DNA of 64,000 bases. Origin: Cymodocea nodosa. Its lineage: Eukaryota; Streptophyta; Magnoliopsida; Alismatales; Cymodoceaceae. The notes under the pieces are model-generated. The model saw only the letters and a list, made by a program, of their open reading frames with translations, had not been told where the DNA came from and made no database searches. Below are positions 48,907-60,225 of this stretch, piece after piece (positions within the stretch are counted from its first letter, which is position 1; each line of letters begins with the position of its first letter). The translations under genes were made by a program, and so were the position numbers. Location: the NCBI GenBank assembly GCA_036874045.1, contig JAZBRI010000009.1, positions 3,966,001-4,030,000 on the forward strand, read 5' to 3'.

Positions 48907-50606
48907 GGTGTAATTTTGTGTGTTTAATGTTGTGTGTATTCTACGTTTATATATAAAAATAAAAATAAAAAAACAAAATATCAATCCAGTTTGTTGGTAT
49001 CTATTCTGGGAAACCAACTGGCTTGCTTGTGAGCCATCAGAGGCATAGGAGCCTAGGTTCCACACAAGACACTGATTTATTAATATCTGTTAAGTGTTAT
49101 TTTGATTTATATTTTACTTTTATCTGTGAATGAAAAGTTTTTCAGAATCAAAAATTGGAATATGCAGAATGAGATACAAATGGAACAAGGTATGTAACCA
49201 ATTACTTACCCTGAATTTTAAATCAAATAAAACTGTATTCATGCCTGCTACAATTACTGTACTTATTTTCAAATCTTTTACATTGAGGACAATGCAAAAT
49301 GTAGGTATGGGGGGGAGGTAATTAAAGTAACAGCTATGTAAGTTTGTTAATTAAAGAAATTAAAATGGTACCGCAAAGTTGTGGAAATTGAAATTTTTTA
49401 TGAACTTGCTGTAACTATCCGATAATTGAGACTGTAAAATTTATAATCTGTAACTGCTTGAATGTTATATTTAGAATGCTATATATGATGCTATAGAATT
49501 TACTATCTATGCAAATCTAGATATAGTATCTTATGATTTTTCTGAATTTCATGAGTTTAACAGTTTCACGATTTTAAAATGAAATCAGAATGCTTAATGA
49601 AAAATCAGTAAATTATCTAAAGTCTTGAAAGAGCTGAGATGTGAATTCTAGATTAAATGAAACACATATGATTAAAGATACATTTAATTTGACTGATTGA
49701 ACTTGTAGAATGATTTATGTGTAGATCTTATTAAACTATAGAAAAAGTATGAGCTTATTATTATGGATTCATATTTTCAGTAAATGATAGAAACAGGACT
49801 ATATGAGATTGGTGTTTTACTTCATCTGTATTAATGAAATACGTACATATACAGTATGTGATTAATGCTTTGTTTTGTGTGTATTTTGATTGAAAAAAAA
49901 TAAAAATAAATTTGAGAGTTTATTGACTTGTTTGATCACGAGCCTTTTGTACTTGAGCAGATAGGTATGCAAAGATTGCTGACCTGAAAAAGGACTCTTG
50001 AAATCTAGCAACCTAAGATCCTGATCATATCTGGGATTGTTGACTGAAAGCTCGTTACATGAGTACATTAGAAAGCTCCTATATGATTTAAGCTTGTCAA
50101 ATTAACTTTTAAAGTACGAAATATATATATATATATAGATATACTGTTCTGAAAAGATACAAATGTTTTATGAAATACAGATATCTTATGAATCGAGTAT
50201 ATTTTCTGTTATCTAGAATTGCTGTAATATGAATCTAGAATTGACTTTTGAAGTTATTTTAATGGAGATACAATTCTTTATTCTACTTGTCTTAATCATA
50301 TTGAATTGGATTGTACTTTGATTCGTATGTTGTTGAAATTTCTTCTAGAAATCTTATTGGAAAATTCGGGATAGTAGATGATGAAAAGAAGAACAAATGA
50401 TAATATAATTAACACCTATGTGATGATGATATACTTTGTATGTAATTAACATATATTCTAAGTATATTAGCAGGTTGATTACTGAAACTTACAAAATATA
50501 TATTCTTATGCTGAATAGAAAAGAAAAAAGAAGAATAATTAATTCTAGCACTTTTTGAAAGACCAATTAATTAGATCTTAGTTTGCTAAGGGACTAGCAA
50601 AATTTA
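48907..50606 (+). other. Non-coding 3' region of P with internal purine tract
   Basis: Collinear with M 31181-32919. At 49303-49319 AGGTATGGGGGGGAGGT follows CATTGAGGACAATGCAAAATG. No conserved open frame. 'aatttaggtatgggg' recurs at the true polypurine tract, so the internal tract looks like a duplicated 3' end. Confidence 0.7.
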
Positions 50607-50618
50607 GGTATGGGGAAG
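50607..50618 (+). other. Polypurine tract of P
   Basis: GGTATGGGGAAG directly precedes the LTR start TGTTTAGAATG at 50619. Confidence 0.85.
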
Positions 50619-51222
50619 TGTTTAGAATGAAAAAGTGCATATTATTAACGGTTCAATGATGGTTAATTGCATAATATTTAGCTTATCATATGAGAATTAA
50701 GTCATTATGTTATAATTGCACTGTTATATGCTTTAATTGAAGAATCTGCTTAATTTTGGAGAATTAATGTCAATTTAGTACATTTCTGAACTGTCGGTAA
50801 GTTGCAGGCTATGAAATTCTTAAGTATCCGAATTTTCTGATATTTCAAACAGTTATGTTTAACACACCGAACATATTTCGGACAGTTATGTTTAACAGAC
50901 CGAACATGTCGGATAGTTATGTTTAAATTGTCGAACAGTTATGTTTTGAAAGAATATTTTATTATTTCCTAAAGTACATGTGTCAAAACCATAATGCATG
51001 ACTTAAGTGAACTTTCGGTGAGTTATCTCTAACTATTCGAAATTGTAGATAAAGTGCAAATTAGAATTAATATCTAAATTGTATTAAAGGTTGTTTGTTT
51101 ACTTCTAAAAGAAAGAATATGCATAAAGATAAATTAACTAAAAAAAGAAGTAACAAATCAAAGTTTTTCTGGTACGTTATTGGAGATCTAATCAGATATT
51201 CTAGAGTAGTGCTGGGAAAATA
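50619..51222 (+). repeat. 3' LTR of P with large internal deletion
   Basis: Keeps about the first 430 bp and, after a junction near 51049, the last 170 bp of the LTR (…ggagatctaatcagatattct). About 1.4-1.5 kb is gone. The expected end GCAAACA is missing: the sequence breaks at 'gggaaaata' and turns into M's ORF-X on the minus strand. Confidence 0.88.
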
Positions 51223-52472
51223 GGTGGTGAGCCGGTAGAACTCTCCACTCTGTCTTGAATTCTTTCTATAAATTGCTGAAGAGTTTCTTACTCTTCAATG
51301 GAATCTGTGAAGTTATTTTTGTCCAAATGGCTTCTTTCAGCCTCTTCATTTTCTACTCTTTCTTCTTCCTCCTGACTACCAATCTATTTTGTTACTGTTC
51401 TTTCTGATTCTGTAACAGATTAGGATGGAGTCACAGGTAATTCAGTTTCTGCCCTAATTTCTGTTTCTTCTTGTACAGGCTGCAAACTAATTTCAGCTTG
51501 ATTTTCTTCTTGTCTTTGCTTATGCTACTCCTACTCCTCCTCAGAATCGGATAGCAGATTTATAAAAATTGGCTCCACAGGCCCTATTCCTATTGGTGCT
51601 TCAGATTTAATCTCTTCTTGATAGTCAAGCATTATCTCATTTCCTTTCCTTTTTCTGATTAATTGTGCATGTTCTTCCTCTTCTTCTTTTGAGATTAAAT
51701 CTACAAAAGTAGGTTCTGCAAGCCTTCAAGAACTAGGTACTGGCTTTTCCTGTTTAACTTTTTCTATAATTATTGGTCTCGAAGGACTAGCTTCATCTCT
51801 TTTTGTAGTAGGTTTGGCAATAGCTTCTTGATGTTGTTCCATTTTGATTTTATATTGGGCTTTCAACTTTTCTGCAGCCCTCTTTTTGTAAAGTGCAACA
51901 AACACTAAGTGTGCTTTAGCCATTACCAAATCTTCTGATTCTCCTTGGTTTTTCCCAACTTGAACCAGTGCTTGAAATTCCTTTAACTCTTTTTCAATCG
52001 AAGGCCCCATCATTTTTGCTCATGCCAACGGCTTAAATGGTGGAACTGAAGGTCCTAGGTGCTGTTCCTCAGGAACAAGTCTTTCAGCAGTCGGCTCCTC
52101 TTGTTCTTCCTCTTGTTGCTCCTACCGCCATATTTCCCAACTTCCACGACCAGCAATGCGCCTTTTGAACCATAATCTGGCCTTGCGTTGGATTAGCTCT
52201 AGGGCTGCTTCATTGTTCGGCCTAATTTTTCTTTCTTTACTAACTGTAATTTCTGTTGCTACTCTGATTCGTGTCTCCATTATCTAGGGTATTTGTATAC
52301 CACAATCTACTAATATTCTTCCTAATCTAAAAAGTTTAGATTCTACCTTCTGTAACTCTTTTTCTCTCGTCATATTTCTGATCTTCTACCGCGTGTGCCA
52401 TTCTTTTGATTCCTTCAGAAACTCTGATGTATCAACAACCTCTTCCCAGAATTCAGGTGTCATCTTCCTCAT
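51223..52472 (-). pseudogene. ORF-X of M, C-terminus missing
   Basis: About 416 codons remain of the ORF matched to P 42790-44036. Shared segments include PEFWEEVVDTSEFLKES, AALELIQRKARLWFKRRIAGRG, PSRPIIIEKVKQE, EPTFVDLISKEEEEE and TETELPVTPS-like text. Several stops occur, mostly at Gln or Trp codons. The frame is cut at 51223, where P's 3' LTR begins, so the plant-transposon-protein domain is absent. The start ATG used in P is changed; the next one (52470-52472) is given. Confidence 0.75.
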
Positions 52473-53040
52473 CGTGGAGTTACTCAACAGCACGGAATCG
52501 CTCTGATTTCTACTATTCTAGATTCTAAATGATTTACCGGATAATGCCCCCAAAACCCTAGATTTAAGATAAATAAGTCCTAAGTTTAGGCGGTTAATTA
52601 GGTCATTTTCCGAACCAACAATTACTATCTCATCCGCGGTCTTAACTACAGTACTCCGTTGAGTTACAGTTAACTCAACAGAATATGCACGTTGACTAAC
52701 TCAAGACTTAACGGAGTAAGCTCGTTGAGTTAAGTGTAACTCAACGGACTTCCTGTACAAACAGATATAATAATAAAAATACTACAAATAATAGTTTTTT
52801 TGTTTTTTTTTGTTTTTTTTTGTTTTTTATCGATTTAATCGATACTATGTTCCGGTAAAACCAACATTTTTTTCTTAAAATTAATATACATATTTTTTAT
52901 GTTCTGGTCATACCGATGGATCTGGTCGGTTGAACCATAATGATTTTTATATTATATATATATATTTATTTTTATTTTTTTTTTAATGTGTTTTTTTTTT
53001 ATAAATTTTTTTTTATATAAACATAAAAACTGATTTCTTA
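52473..53040 (-). other. Spacer between pol and ORF-X in M
   Basis: Mirrors P 42156-42763, with the GTTGAGTTA palindromes at 52655-52745, long T runs at 52795-53010 and a single accgaaacatagtatcg-type unit. No open frame. Confidence 0.7.
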
Positions 53041-56000
53041 CTAAGTAAAACTCGAGTAGTCCTCTACTTTGACATCTTCTATAATTCCAAAGGAGCTTTT
53101 TGGTGTTTTCAGAATAGGTCTAAGTCTTTGTCCATTTACTTTAAATATATTCTGATTTTTAGGATTTTCAATTTCAATAGCTCCATAAAGATAAATATTT
53201 CGAACTATGTAAGGTCCTACCCATCTAGATCTTAATTTTCCTAGATGGTTATGGAGTCTAGCCATATAAAGATATACTTCTTGTCCTATTTCAAAGCTTT
53301 TTGGAATAATTTTTCTATCATGCTAGAATTTTATTTTCTCTTTTTCTTTTACAGTCTTCAAATAAGCTTCATTTCTAAATTCTTCTAATTCAATTAGTTG
53401 CATTTTTCTATTTTCAAAAGCTTGATTTAAATTAGTATTCAGAGTTTTTAATGCCCAATAAGCTTTATGTTCTATTTCAGCAGGTAAATGACAACTTTTT
53501 CCATATACTAGCCTAAAAGGTGACATACCTAAGCTTGTTTTATAAGCAGTTCTATAAGCCCAAAGTGCATCTATCAACCTATTAGCCCAATCTGTTCTAT
53601 TAGGATTTACTACTTTTTTTAAGATTAACTTAATTTGTTTGTTAGCACTTTCTACTTGTCCACTTGTTTGCGGATGATATGATGTTGCAATTTTGTAGTT
53701 TACTCCATATTTCTTCATTAAGGCTTCAAAACTTCTATTACAAAAATGAGTTCCTCTATCATTGATAATAGCTTTAGGTATTCCAAATCTAGCAAATATA
53801 TTTGTTCTTATAAATTGTATTATCACTTTGTTTTCATTAGTTTTTGTAGGAATAGCTTCTATCCATTTAGATACATAATCCACCCCCAACAATATGTAAT
53901 TAAATTGATTAGACATAGGAAATAGACCCATAAAATCTATTTCCCACACATCAAAGATTTCAACATCAACAATAGGATTAAGAGGCATCATATTCCTATT
54001 TGATATTCTTCCTATTTTTTGACATCTTAAACAACTTAAGCAATATTTATGAGCATCTTTGAATAGTGTTGGCCAATAAAACCTACATTGCAGAATTTTT
54101 GGAGTAGTTTTCCCTGAACCAAAATGCCCTCCACAAGCTTGGTCATGACAGAAAGACAATATGCTTGGATATTCAGTTTCTGGAACACACCTCCTTAAAA
54201 CCAGATCACAACATTTCTTAAATAAGTATGGGTCTTCCCAATAGTAATATTTTACTCTCGAGAAAAATAATTTCTTATCCTATCTATTCCAATCCTTAGG
54301 TGTTAAACTAGTTACTAAGTAATTAACTATGTCTGCATACCAAGGCATTATATTGATGGTCATTAATTCTTCATCAGGAAAATTATCCTTAATTTCAATA
54401 TTTGATTTTTCTATTTGTAATCTTGATAAATGATCTGCTACTACATTCTCACAACCTTTTTTATCTTTAATTTCTAGATCAAATTCTTGTAATAATAATA
54501 TCCATCGGATCAATCTAGGTTTAGTCTCTTTTTTCTTTATTAGATGTTTTAAAGCTGAATGATCCATGTATATTATCACTTTAGCTCCAATCAGATATGA
54601 TCTAAACTTTTCTAAGGTAAACACAACAGCTAATAGTTCTTTTTCAGTAGTTGTGTAATTAACTTGAGCATCATTTAAGGTTTTGCTTGCATAATGAATC
54701 ACTCTAGGAGATTTTTCTATCTTCTGTCCCAACACTGCTCCTACAGCAAAATCAGATGTATCGCACATTAATTCAAATGGATGGTTCCAATCAGGTGCTT
54801 GAATTATAGGAGTTGAAATTAAGCTAGTCTTAAGTCTGAAAAATGCTTCCTTGCAATTTTTATCAAAGTTAAATGGGACATCTTTTAATAGATTAGTTAA
54901 AGGTCTAGCTATTTTGCTAAAGTCTTTAATAAATCTTCTATAAAAATCAGCATGTCCTAAAAATGATCTAATATCTTTTACTAATTTAGGTTCTGGTAGA
55001 TTAGAAATTACTTCTATTTTAGCTTTATCTACTTCCAACCCTTTCTTAGAAACAACATGCCTTAAGACTATTCCTTGTTTAACCATGAAGTGACATTTTT
55101 CCCAATTTAAAACCAGATTTTTTTCCACACAGCGTTTTAATATTTGGTCTAAATTGCTTAAATAAACTTCATATGAGTTACCATATACAGTAAAATCATC
55201 CATAAATATTTCTAAGAAATCTTCAGTCATTCTAGTAAATATACCCTACATACACCTTTGAAAGGTAGTTGGCGCATTGCATAATTCGAATGGCATTCTC
55301 TTAAAAGCATAAGTTCCATTAGGACAGGTGAAAGTTGTTTTCTCTTGATCCTCTAATGCTACTGGAATTTAATTATAACCTGAATACCCGTCTAGGAAAC
55401 AAAAATATTCTTGCACTGCTAATCTTTCCAACATTTGATCTATAAAAGGTAAGGGAAAATGATCTTTCCTAGTCACAGCATTCAGCTTTCTATAGTCTAT
55501 ACATACTCTCCAGCCTGATTGAATTCTAGTAGGTATCAAGTCTTGACTTTCATTCCTAATAACTGTTAATCCTAATTTCTTGGGAACTACATGGATTGGG
55601 CTAACCCACGAGCTATCAGAAATCGGATAAATTATGTCATTATCTAACCATTTCACTATTTCCTTCTTGACTACTTCTTTAAGGTTTGGATTTAATCTCC
55701 TCTCAAGAATTCTAACAGGTTTAGCATTCTCTTCTAAATATATGTGGTGACAGCATAAAGTTGAACTTAACCCTTTTATATCAGTTATAATCCATCCTAT
55801 TGCTTCTTTATAACTTTTTACTACATCTTTTAATTTAGCTATTTGATCCTCTTTTAAATCTAAAGCAATAATGATTGGACAGGTTCGTTTCTCTTCCAGA
55901 AATATATAGGTTAATTCAGGAGGTAAATGTTTTAATTCTAAATGTTGCCCATCAGAAGCTAGAGCTCCTAATTGAACATCATCATTTTCTAAATTAATTT

Positions 56001-57687
56001 CTTCCTGATCTCCTTCTATATTTATGCTTTCACTCTCCTCTAAAGTTTCAGAATTGATTTGCCTATTTAATTCTTCTTGAATCATATCTTCTAACATATC
56101 TCCTTCATCCTCTAAAAAGTCTATGGTATGTAAGGACATTTCTAACTCCTCAAACCTTTCTGGTTTGAAAATATTTAATTGAGTATCCTCATTATCATAC
56201 GCTAACTTTATTACTCCAGTTTTACAATTTATAACAGCCCCTGATGTTGATAAAAATGGCCTTCCCAAAATTAAAGATGTATCACTATTTTTATGCTTAA
56301 TTTGTTGAGAATCCAAAATTACAATATCAATAGGATATATAAAATTTTTGATTTTAATTAAGACATCCTCTATTTTTCCTCTTGGGTATCTTATACTTCT
56401 ATCAGCTAATTGAATAACCGTACTAGTAGGAGTTAAGCCTTCTAATCCTAAGGATGCAAATATATCACTTGGCATAACATTTATACCTGCACCTAAGTCT
56501 ATTAAGGTTCTTTCTAGAATGGTATTTCCTATGGTGCATGATATAACAACGATTCTAGGATCATATAACTTTTTAGGAATTTGTGGTAGAAATAGGGAAC
56601 TACTTTGCTCAGCTAAAAGGATATTTCTAAGAACTTTTCGCTCTCTTTTCCTAGTACACCAATCCTTCAGAAATTTAGCACAAGGTGGCATTTTCTGCAA
56701 TAGATCTAACAAAGGAATGTTAACTTGTACTTGTTCAAAAATTTCTCTGATTTTTTCTTGTTTTTCAGGTATTGTTTGTTGTAATCTTTCAGGATAGGGT
56801 GCTAAAGATTGTGATTTAAAAGATTCTTTTTCTTTCGTTTGATTTGTTTGATCATTTTTAGCTTCATTAGTAAATTCAGATTGTTCTTCAGTGATTTCTA
56901 GATTTTCAGCTATTACATTTTCATTATCATTTTGATTTTTACTCTTATCCACCTTCATATCATTTTCATTTTGAGTTCTTGGTGGTATATCAATTCTAGA
57001 TCTTAATGTTACACATACTTCTTCCAGATTTTCATTACTCTTATGATGTTTTTGTATATCATTTTCGTAATTATGATCTTCAATTGTTTTTAGTTTTAAA
57101 GTGCATTCTTTAAATTCTCTTGCATTAATATTTTCTGTTTGCTGTATATTTTACAAATTATGTAGGTTTATAACATTATAATTTTCATTGTCCTGTTGCA
57201 TAACTTGTATTTTCATTGTATATTCGTCCAATGCTTTTAGTTTTCTTTCCAGATCATCTAATCTCATTGCATTCAATTTTTGATCAATTTTCATTATGGT
57301 TTTTTTAGTTTCATAAATTATATCCATTTTAGGTTCTGAATATCCTTCCTTATAGTTTAATTGGTTGACTTCTTATTGCTGATACATAAAGTATTCTAGT
57401 TTGTCTAGGTTTTGCTCTATACTACGCTCCAATCTGTCATACCTATCCCAAACTTCCGTGTCTCACAACATATTACACATTCTATACTGACCATCAGTTG
57501 GGTAAACTATAGGATTCTCATACTCGGCTCTATTATATTGAGGATAATTCATTTGTTGTTCATGGGATCTAACCATCTGTAAACGTCTCAGTTTCAAACA
57601 GTTAGAAATGTCATATCCTTCAGAATTGCAGAATTCACATATGCTAATTATAGGTTTCAGAAATCTTTGAACATAAGCATATGCCAT
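53041..57687 (-). pseudogene. Athila-type pol of element M
   Basis: About 1549 codons in one nearly continuous frame. It has a knuckle CEFCNSEGYDISNC (His changed to Tyr), protease DLGAGINVMPSDIF, an RT with WRVCIDYRKLNAVT, FLDGYSGYN and FMDD (55195-55206), RNase [15 protein letters not shown] with the DH motif intact (YMDHSALKH), and integrase with [19 protein letters not shown] and [15 protein letters not shown]. It ends EDYSSFT. The frame is broken mainly by point nonsense changes: TGA near 57465, TAA near 57374, TAA near 57150, TAA near 55368, TAG near 55245, TAG near 54278 and TAG near 53322. Most replace Gln or Trp codons present in P. This is the best-preserved pol in the window. No gag capsid domain precedes it. 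Confidence 0.93.
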
Positions 57688-57790
57688 ATTCTCAATTACA
57701 GAAGAAAACACACAACACTTTGGCTATTAAAACAAAACATCTCTAACAATTGCTTATATTAATTCAATTCTAGTCAATTCAATTTAATTT

Positions 57791-57806
57791 CCCGGCAATG
57801 GCGCCA
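57791..57806 (-). other. Primer-binding site of M (tRNA-Asp)
   Basis: The minus strand reads TGGCGCCATTGCCGGG, one mismatch from the complement of the plant tRNA-Asp 3' end (TGGCGCCGTTGCCGGGGA), the usual Athila primer. It lies 7 bp after the 5' LTR. Confidence 0.88.
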
Positions 57807-57813
57807 TAAAACT

Positions 57814-59882
57814 TGTTTGCTTTTTCCTAGCACGACACCAGAATATCTGATTAGATCTCCAATAACGTACCAGAAAAACTTGGATTTGTTACTTCTGTTT
57901 TTACTTAGTTAATTTATCTTTATGCCTATTCTTTTTCTTTTAGAAGTAAACAAACAACCTTTAATATAATTTAGATATTAATTCCAATTTGTACTTTAAC
58001 TGCAAGTGCACAGTGTCTATTGTATTAGTGTGCAAGTACAGGTCAATCCCACAAGGAATTGCTTAAAAGTTTAGAACTGTCCGTTTGTTAACAATCAAAT
58101 TTATATATTCCACAAGCTCTCTATTGAATTACAGTTAACTCAACGGATAAAGTTCGTTGAGTTATAGCTAACTCAACGGACTAACCTCATGGACTTAAGT
58201 TAACTCTACGAGCCTGTCTTTTCTTTTTAATATTGCTATTTACAGAGGAATTCGACCAACTATTGGGCAATTCCACAGATTGTAAATAATATCAATTAAG
58301 CTCTTTAATGATAGTAAACACTGGATTTATCATTAAGCAATACTACATTCAGATAATTCAAACAGTAACCATTAAAATCTTTAAGTCTTTTGAACGAACC
58401 AATTTAAGTAAACTGTAAAACTAAAACAAACATAAAGCAATCACAACATTGACAAAGATAACATTAATCATGATACAACACAAACAATACAACACTCAAA
58501 TACAACATACAATAGCAAATAAGTTGTTTTTGGTATTTTTAGTTTAATATGAACATGGAAATGGGCGAAAAGTGAAATGTAAAGTAATCTCAATCAATAG
58601 TAAATACTTCCGTCACTACATACGACGTGATTACACCATTGAAAATTAAACCACTTACAATCTTGTCTCCTCTCCCTATAGAATCGCGAGTCCAGAATTG
58701 CAAGATAATCTCATCTTCAGCATGCAGACATCAACCCGAAGTCAAGGCTAAAAGCTTTACGATCTCCTGAAATATGAGTCGACGATTTGTGAAAATGGCT
58801 TCCCTTCTCGTGATGCGATCACTCCTCACAGTGGTTGTCAAGCACTATGTTTTGCTCGGAATTGACTCGACATCAAGAAAGTATTCTCACAAACCTCCGA
58901 TGGTTGGCGATTATGGTGGATATGGTGGTGGTAACGATGGTTGGTGTGGTACTTTGGAGAATTGCTGATACTGCCTACAGAAAGCTCGGTGTTCATCCTC
59001 TGTACACACTGACCGTCCATTGATCACCCACGCACCCTTTACTTTTTTTTCTTCTTTTCTTTTATAGTTCTTTAGTAGTAACTGCTTCTACTTGAATGGT
59101 CGGTTGGATTTCCTTCATTCATATCAACGGCGATGATTTCTTCTCCCTACGCAATACATGCAATCGTGGTTTTTCTTTTGACTGTCCTGTTTCTGTAACC
59201 GCTATAGTGGCATATTAGAAAATAAATAGTCCATGGAGTTACAGATAACTCAACGAACTTTCTTCGTTGATTTGACTATAAAACACGTGCATAAATTTAA
59301 CTATCCGATGCTTAGATGCATTTCGGATAGTTACAGCTAACTCACTGAAAGTCCACTTAAGTCACTTTACTAGAACATGACACATGTCCTCAGCTATTTT
59401 ATAAATAAAAAGAGATTTCGGAGGGTTACACATATAACTGTCTGATGCCCAGCTGCAATTTCAGATAGTTAGAGAGAACTCACCGAAAGTTCACTTAAGT
59501 CATGCATTATGGTTTTCACACGTGTACTTCAGGAAATAATAAAATATTCTTTCAAAACATAACTGTTCGGCAATTTAAACATAACTATCCGACATGTTCG
59601 GTCTGTTAAACATAATTATCTGAAATATGTTCAATATGTTAAACATAACTGCCCAAAATATTAAAAAATTTGGATACTTAAGAATTTCACAGCCTGCAAC
59701 TTACCGATAGTTCAGAAATATACTAAATTGACATTAATTCCCCAAAATTAAGCAATAATTCTAATTAAAGCATATAATAGTGCAATTATAACATATTGGC
59801 TTAATTCTTATATGATAGGCTAAATATTATGCAATTAACCATCATTTAACCGTTAATAATATGCACTTTTTCATTCTAAACA
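57814..59882 (-). repeat. 5' LTR of element M
   Basis: 2069 bp, minus-strand start TGTTTAGAATG (59882) and end GCAAACA (57814). Contains hairpins (59300, 59430), CACGTG-like sites, a TATA-like 'ctataaaagaaaag' near 59065 and GTTGAGTTA palindromes near 58125-58210. One hairpin unit fewer than the 3' LTR at 28973-31167. Confidence 0.93.
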
Positions 59883-60140
59883 AGTATCTTTCTTGACTTA
59901 TACTTAATATTCTAGATTTCTAATCTCTTAAGATCTGAATTCTAAGAACATAGGATGCTTCCCCCATGTTCTTTATCTTAAATCTTTTGCTAAGTTCTTC
60001 CTTTGTTTCATTTGACATGTCAATATCATTTCTAGCAAGTAAAATATTATCCACGTACAAGGACAATATAATGAATTTTCTCCCACTATTCTTAACATAT
60101 GCACAATAATCTAACTTATTTGAAAAAATCCCAATGTAAC
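59883..60140 (-). pseudogene. Copia reverse-transcriptase core (element C3, right half)
   Basis: The minus strand reads DYCAYVKNSG, FIILSLYVDNILLARND, MSNETKEELSKRFKIKNMGEASYVL and ISQER. The catalytic YVDD is YVDN, and a stop follows ILRD. The sequence continues directly at 28972 across element M. The right side is cut by the LTR of element Q. Confidence 0.88.
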
Positions 60141-60225
60141 AATTATATCATGAAACTTGTGATACCATTATTTTGATGTTTATTTCAAACCATATATTAA
60201 CATTTTTAATTTACATACCTTAAAA

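Larger units (their letters stand above)
36530..51222 (+). mobile_element. Athila-like element P (plus), nested in M
   Basis: P carries, in order, a partial 5' LTR (36530-37377), pol (37502-42155), ORF-X (42764-44989), a palindromic spacer, a small ORF, gag (46240-47577), F-box (47776-48906), a non-coding region, purine tract and a partial 3' LTR (50619-51222). No LTR or primer site lies between pol and gag, so this is one unit and not two adjacent elements. The 5' LTR has lost its 3' half and the primer site; the 3' LTR has lost its middle. All ORFs carry stops. Confidence 0.88.
28973..59882 (-). mobile_element. Athila-like element M (minus), interrupted by element P
   Basis: M consists of 51223-59882 (5' LTR, primer site, pol, ORF-X) and 28973-36529 (gag, F-box, purine tract, 3' LTR), about 16.2 kb in all. 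It is flanked by near-identical 5-bp duplications (minus strand ATACT before the 5' LTR, ATACC after the 3' LTR). Both flanks are parts of one copia RT, which confirms the two halves are a single insertion. Element P (36530-51222) sits inside. About 0.96 kb of M's ORF-X, matching P 44036-44995, is missing at the P junction. M looks younger than the left-hand solo LTRs but carries nonsense changes in every gene. Confidence 0.88.
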
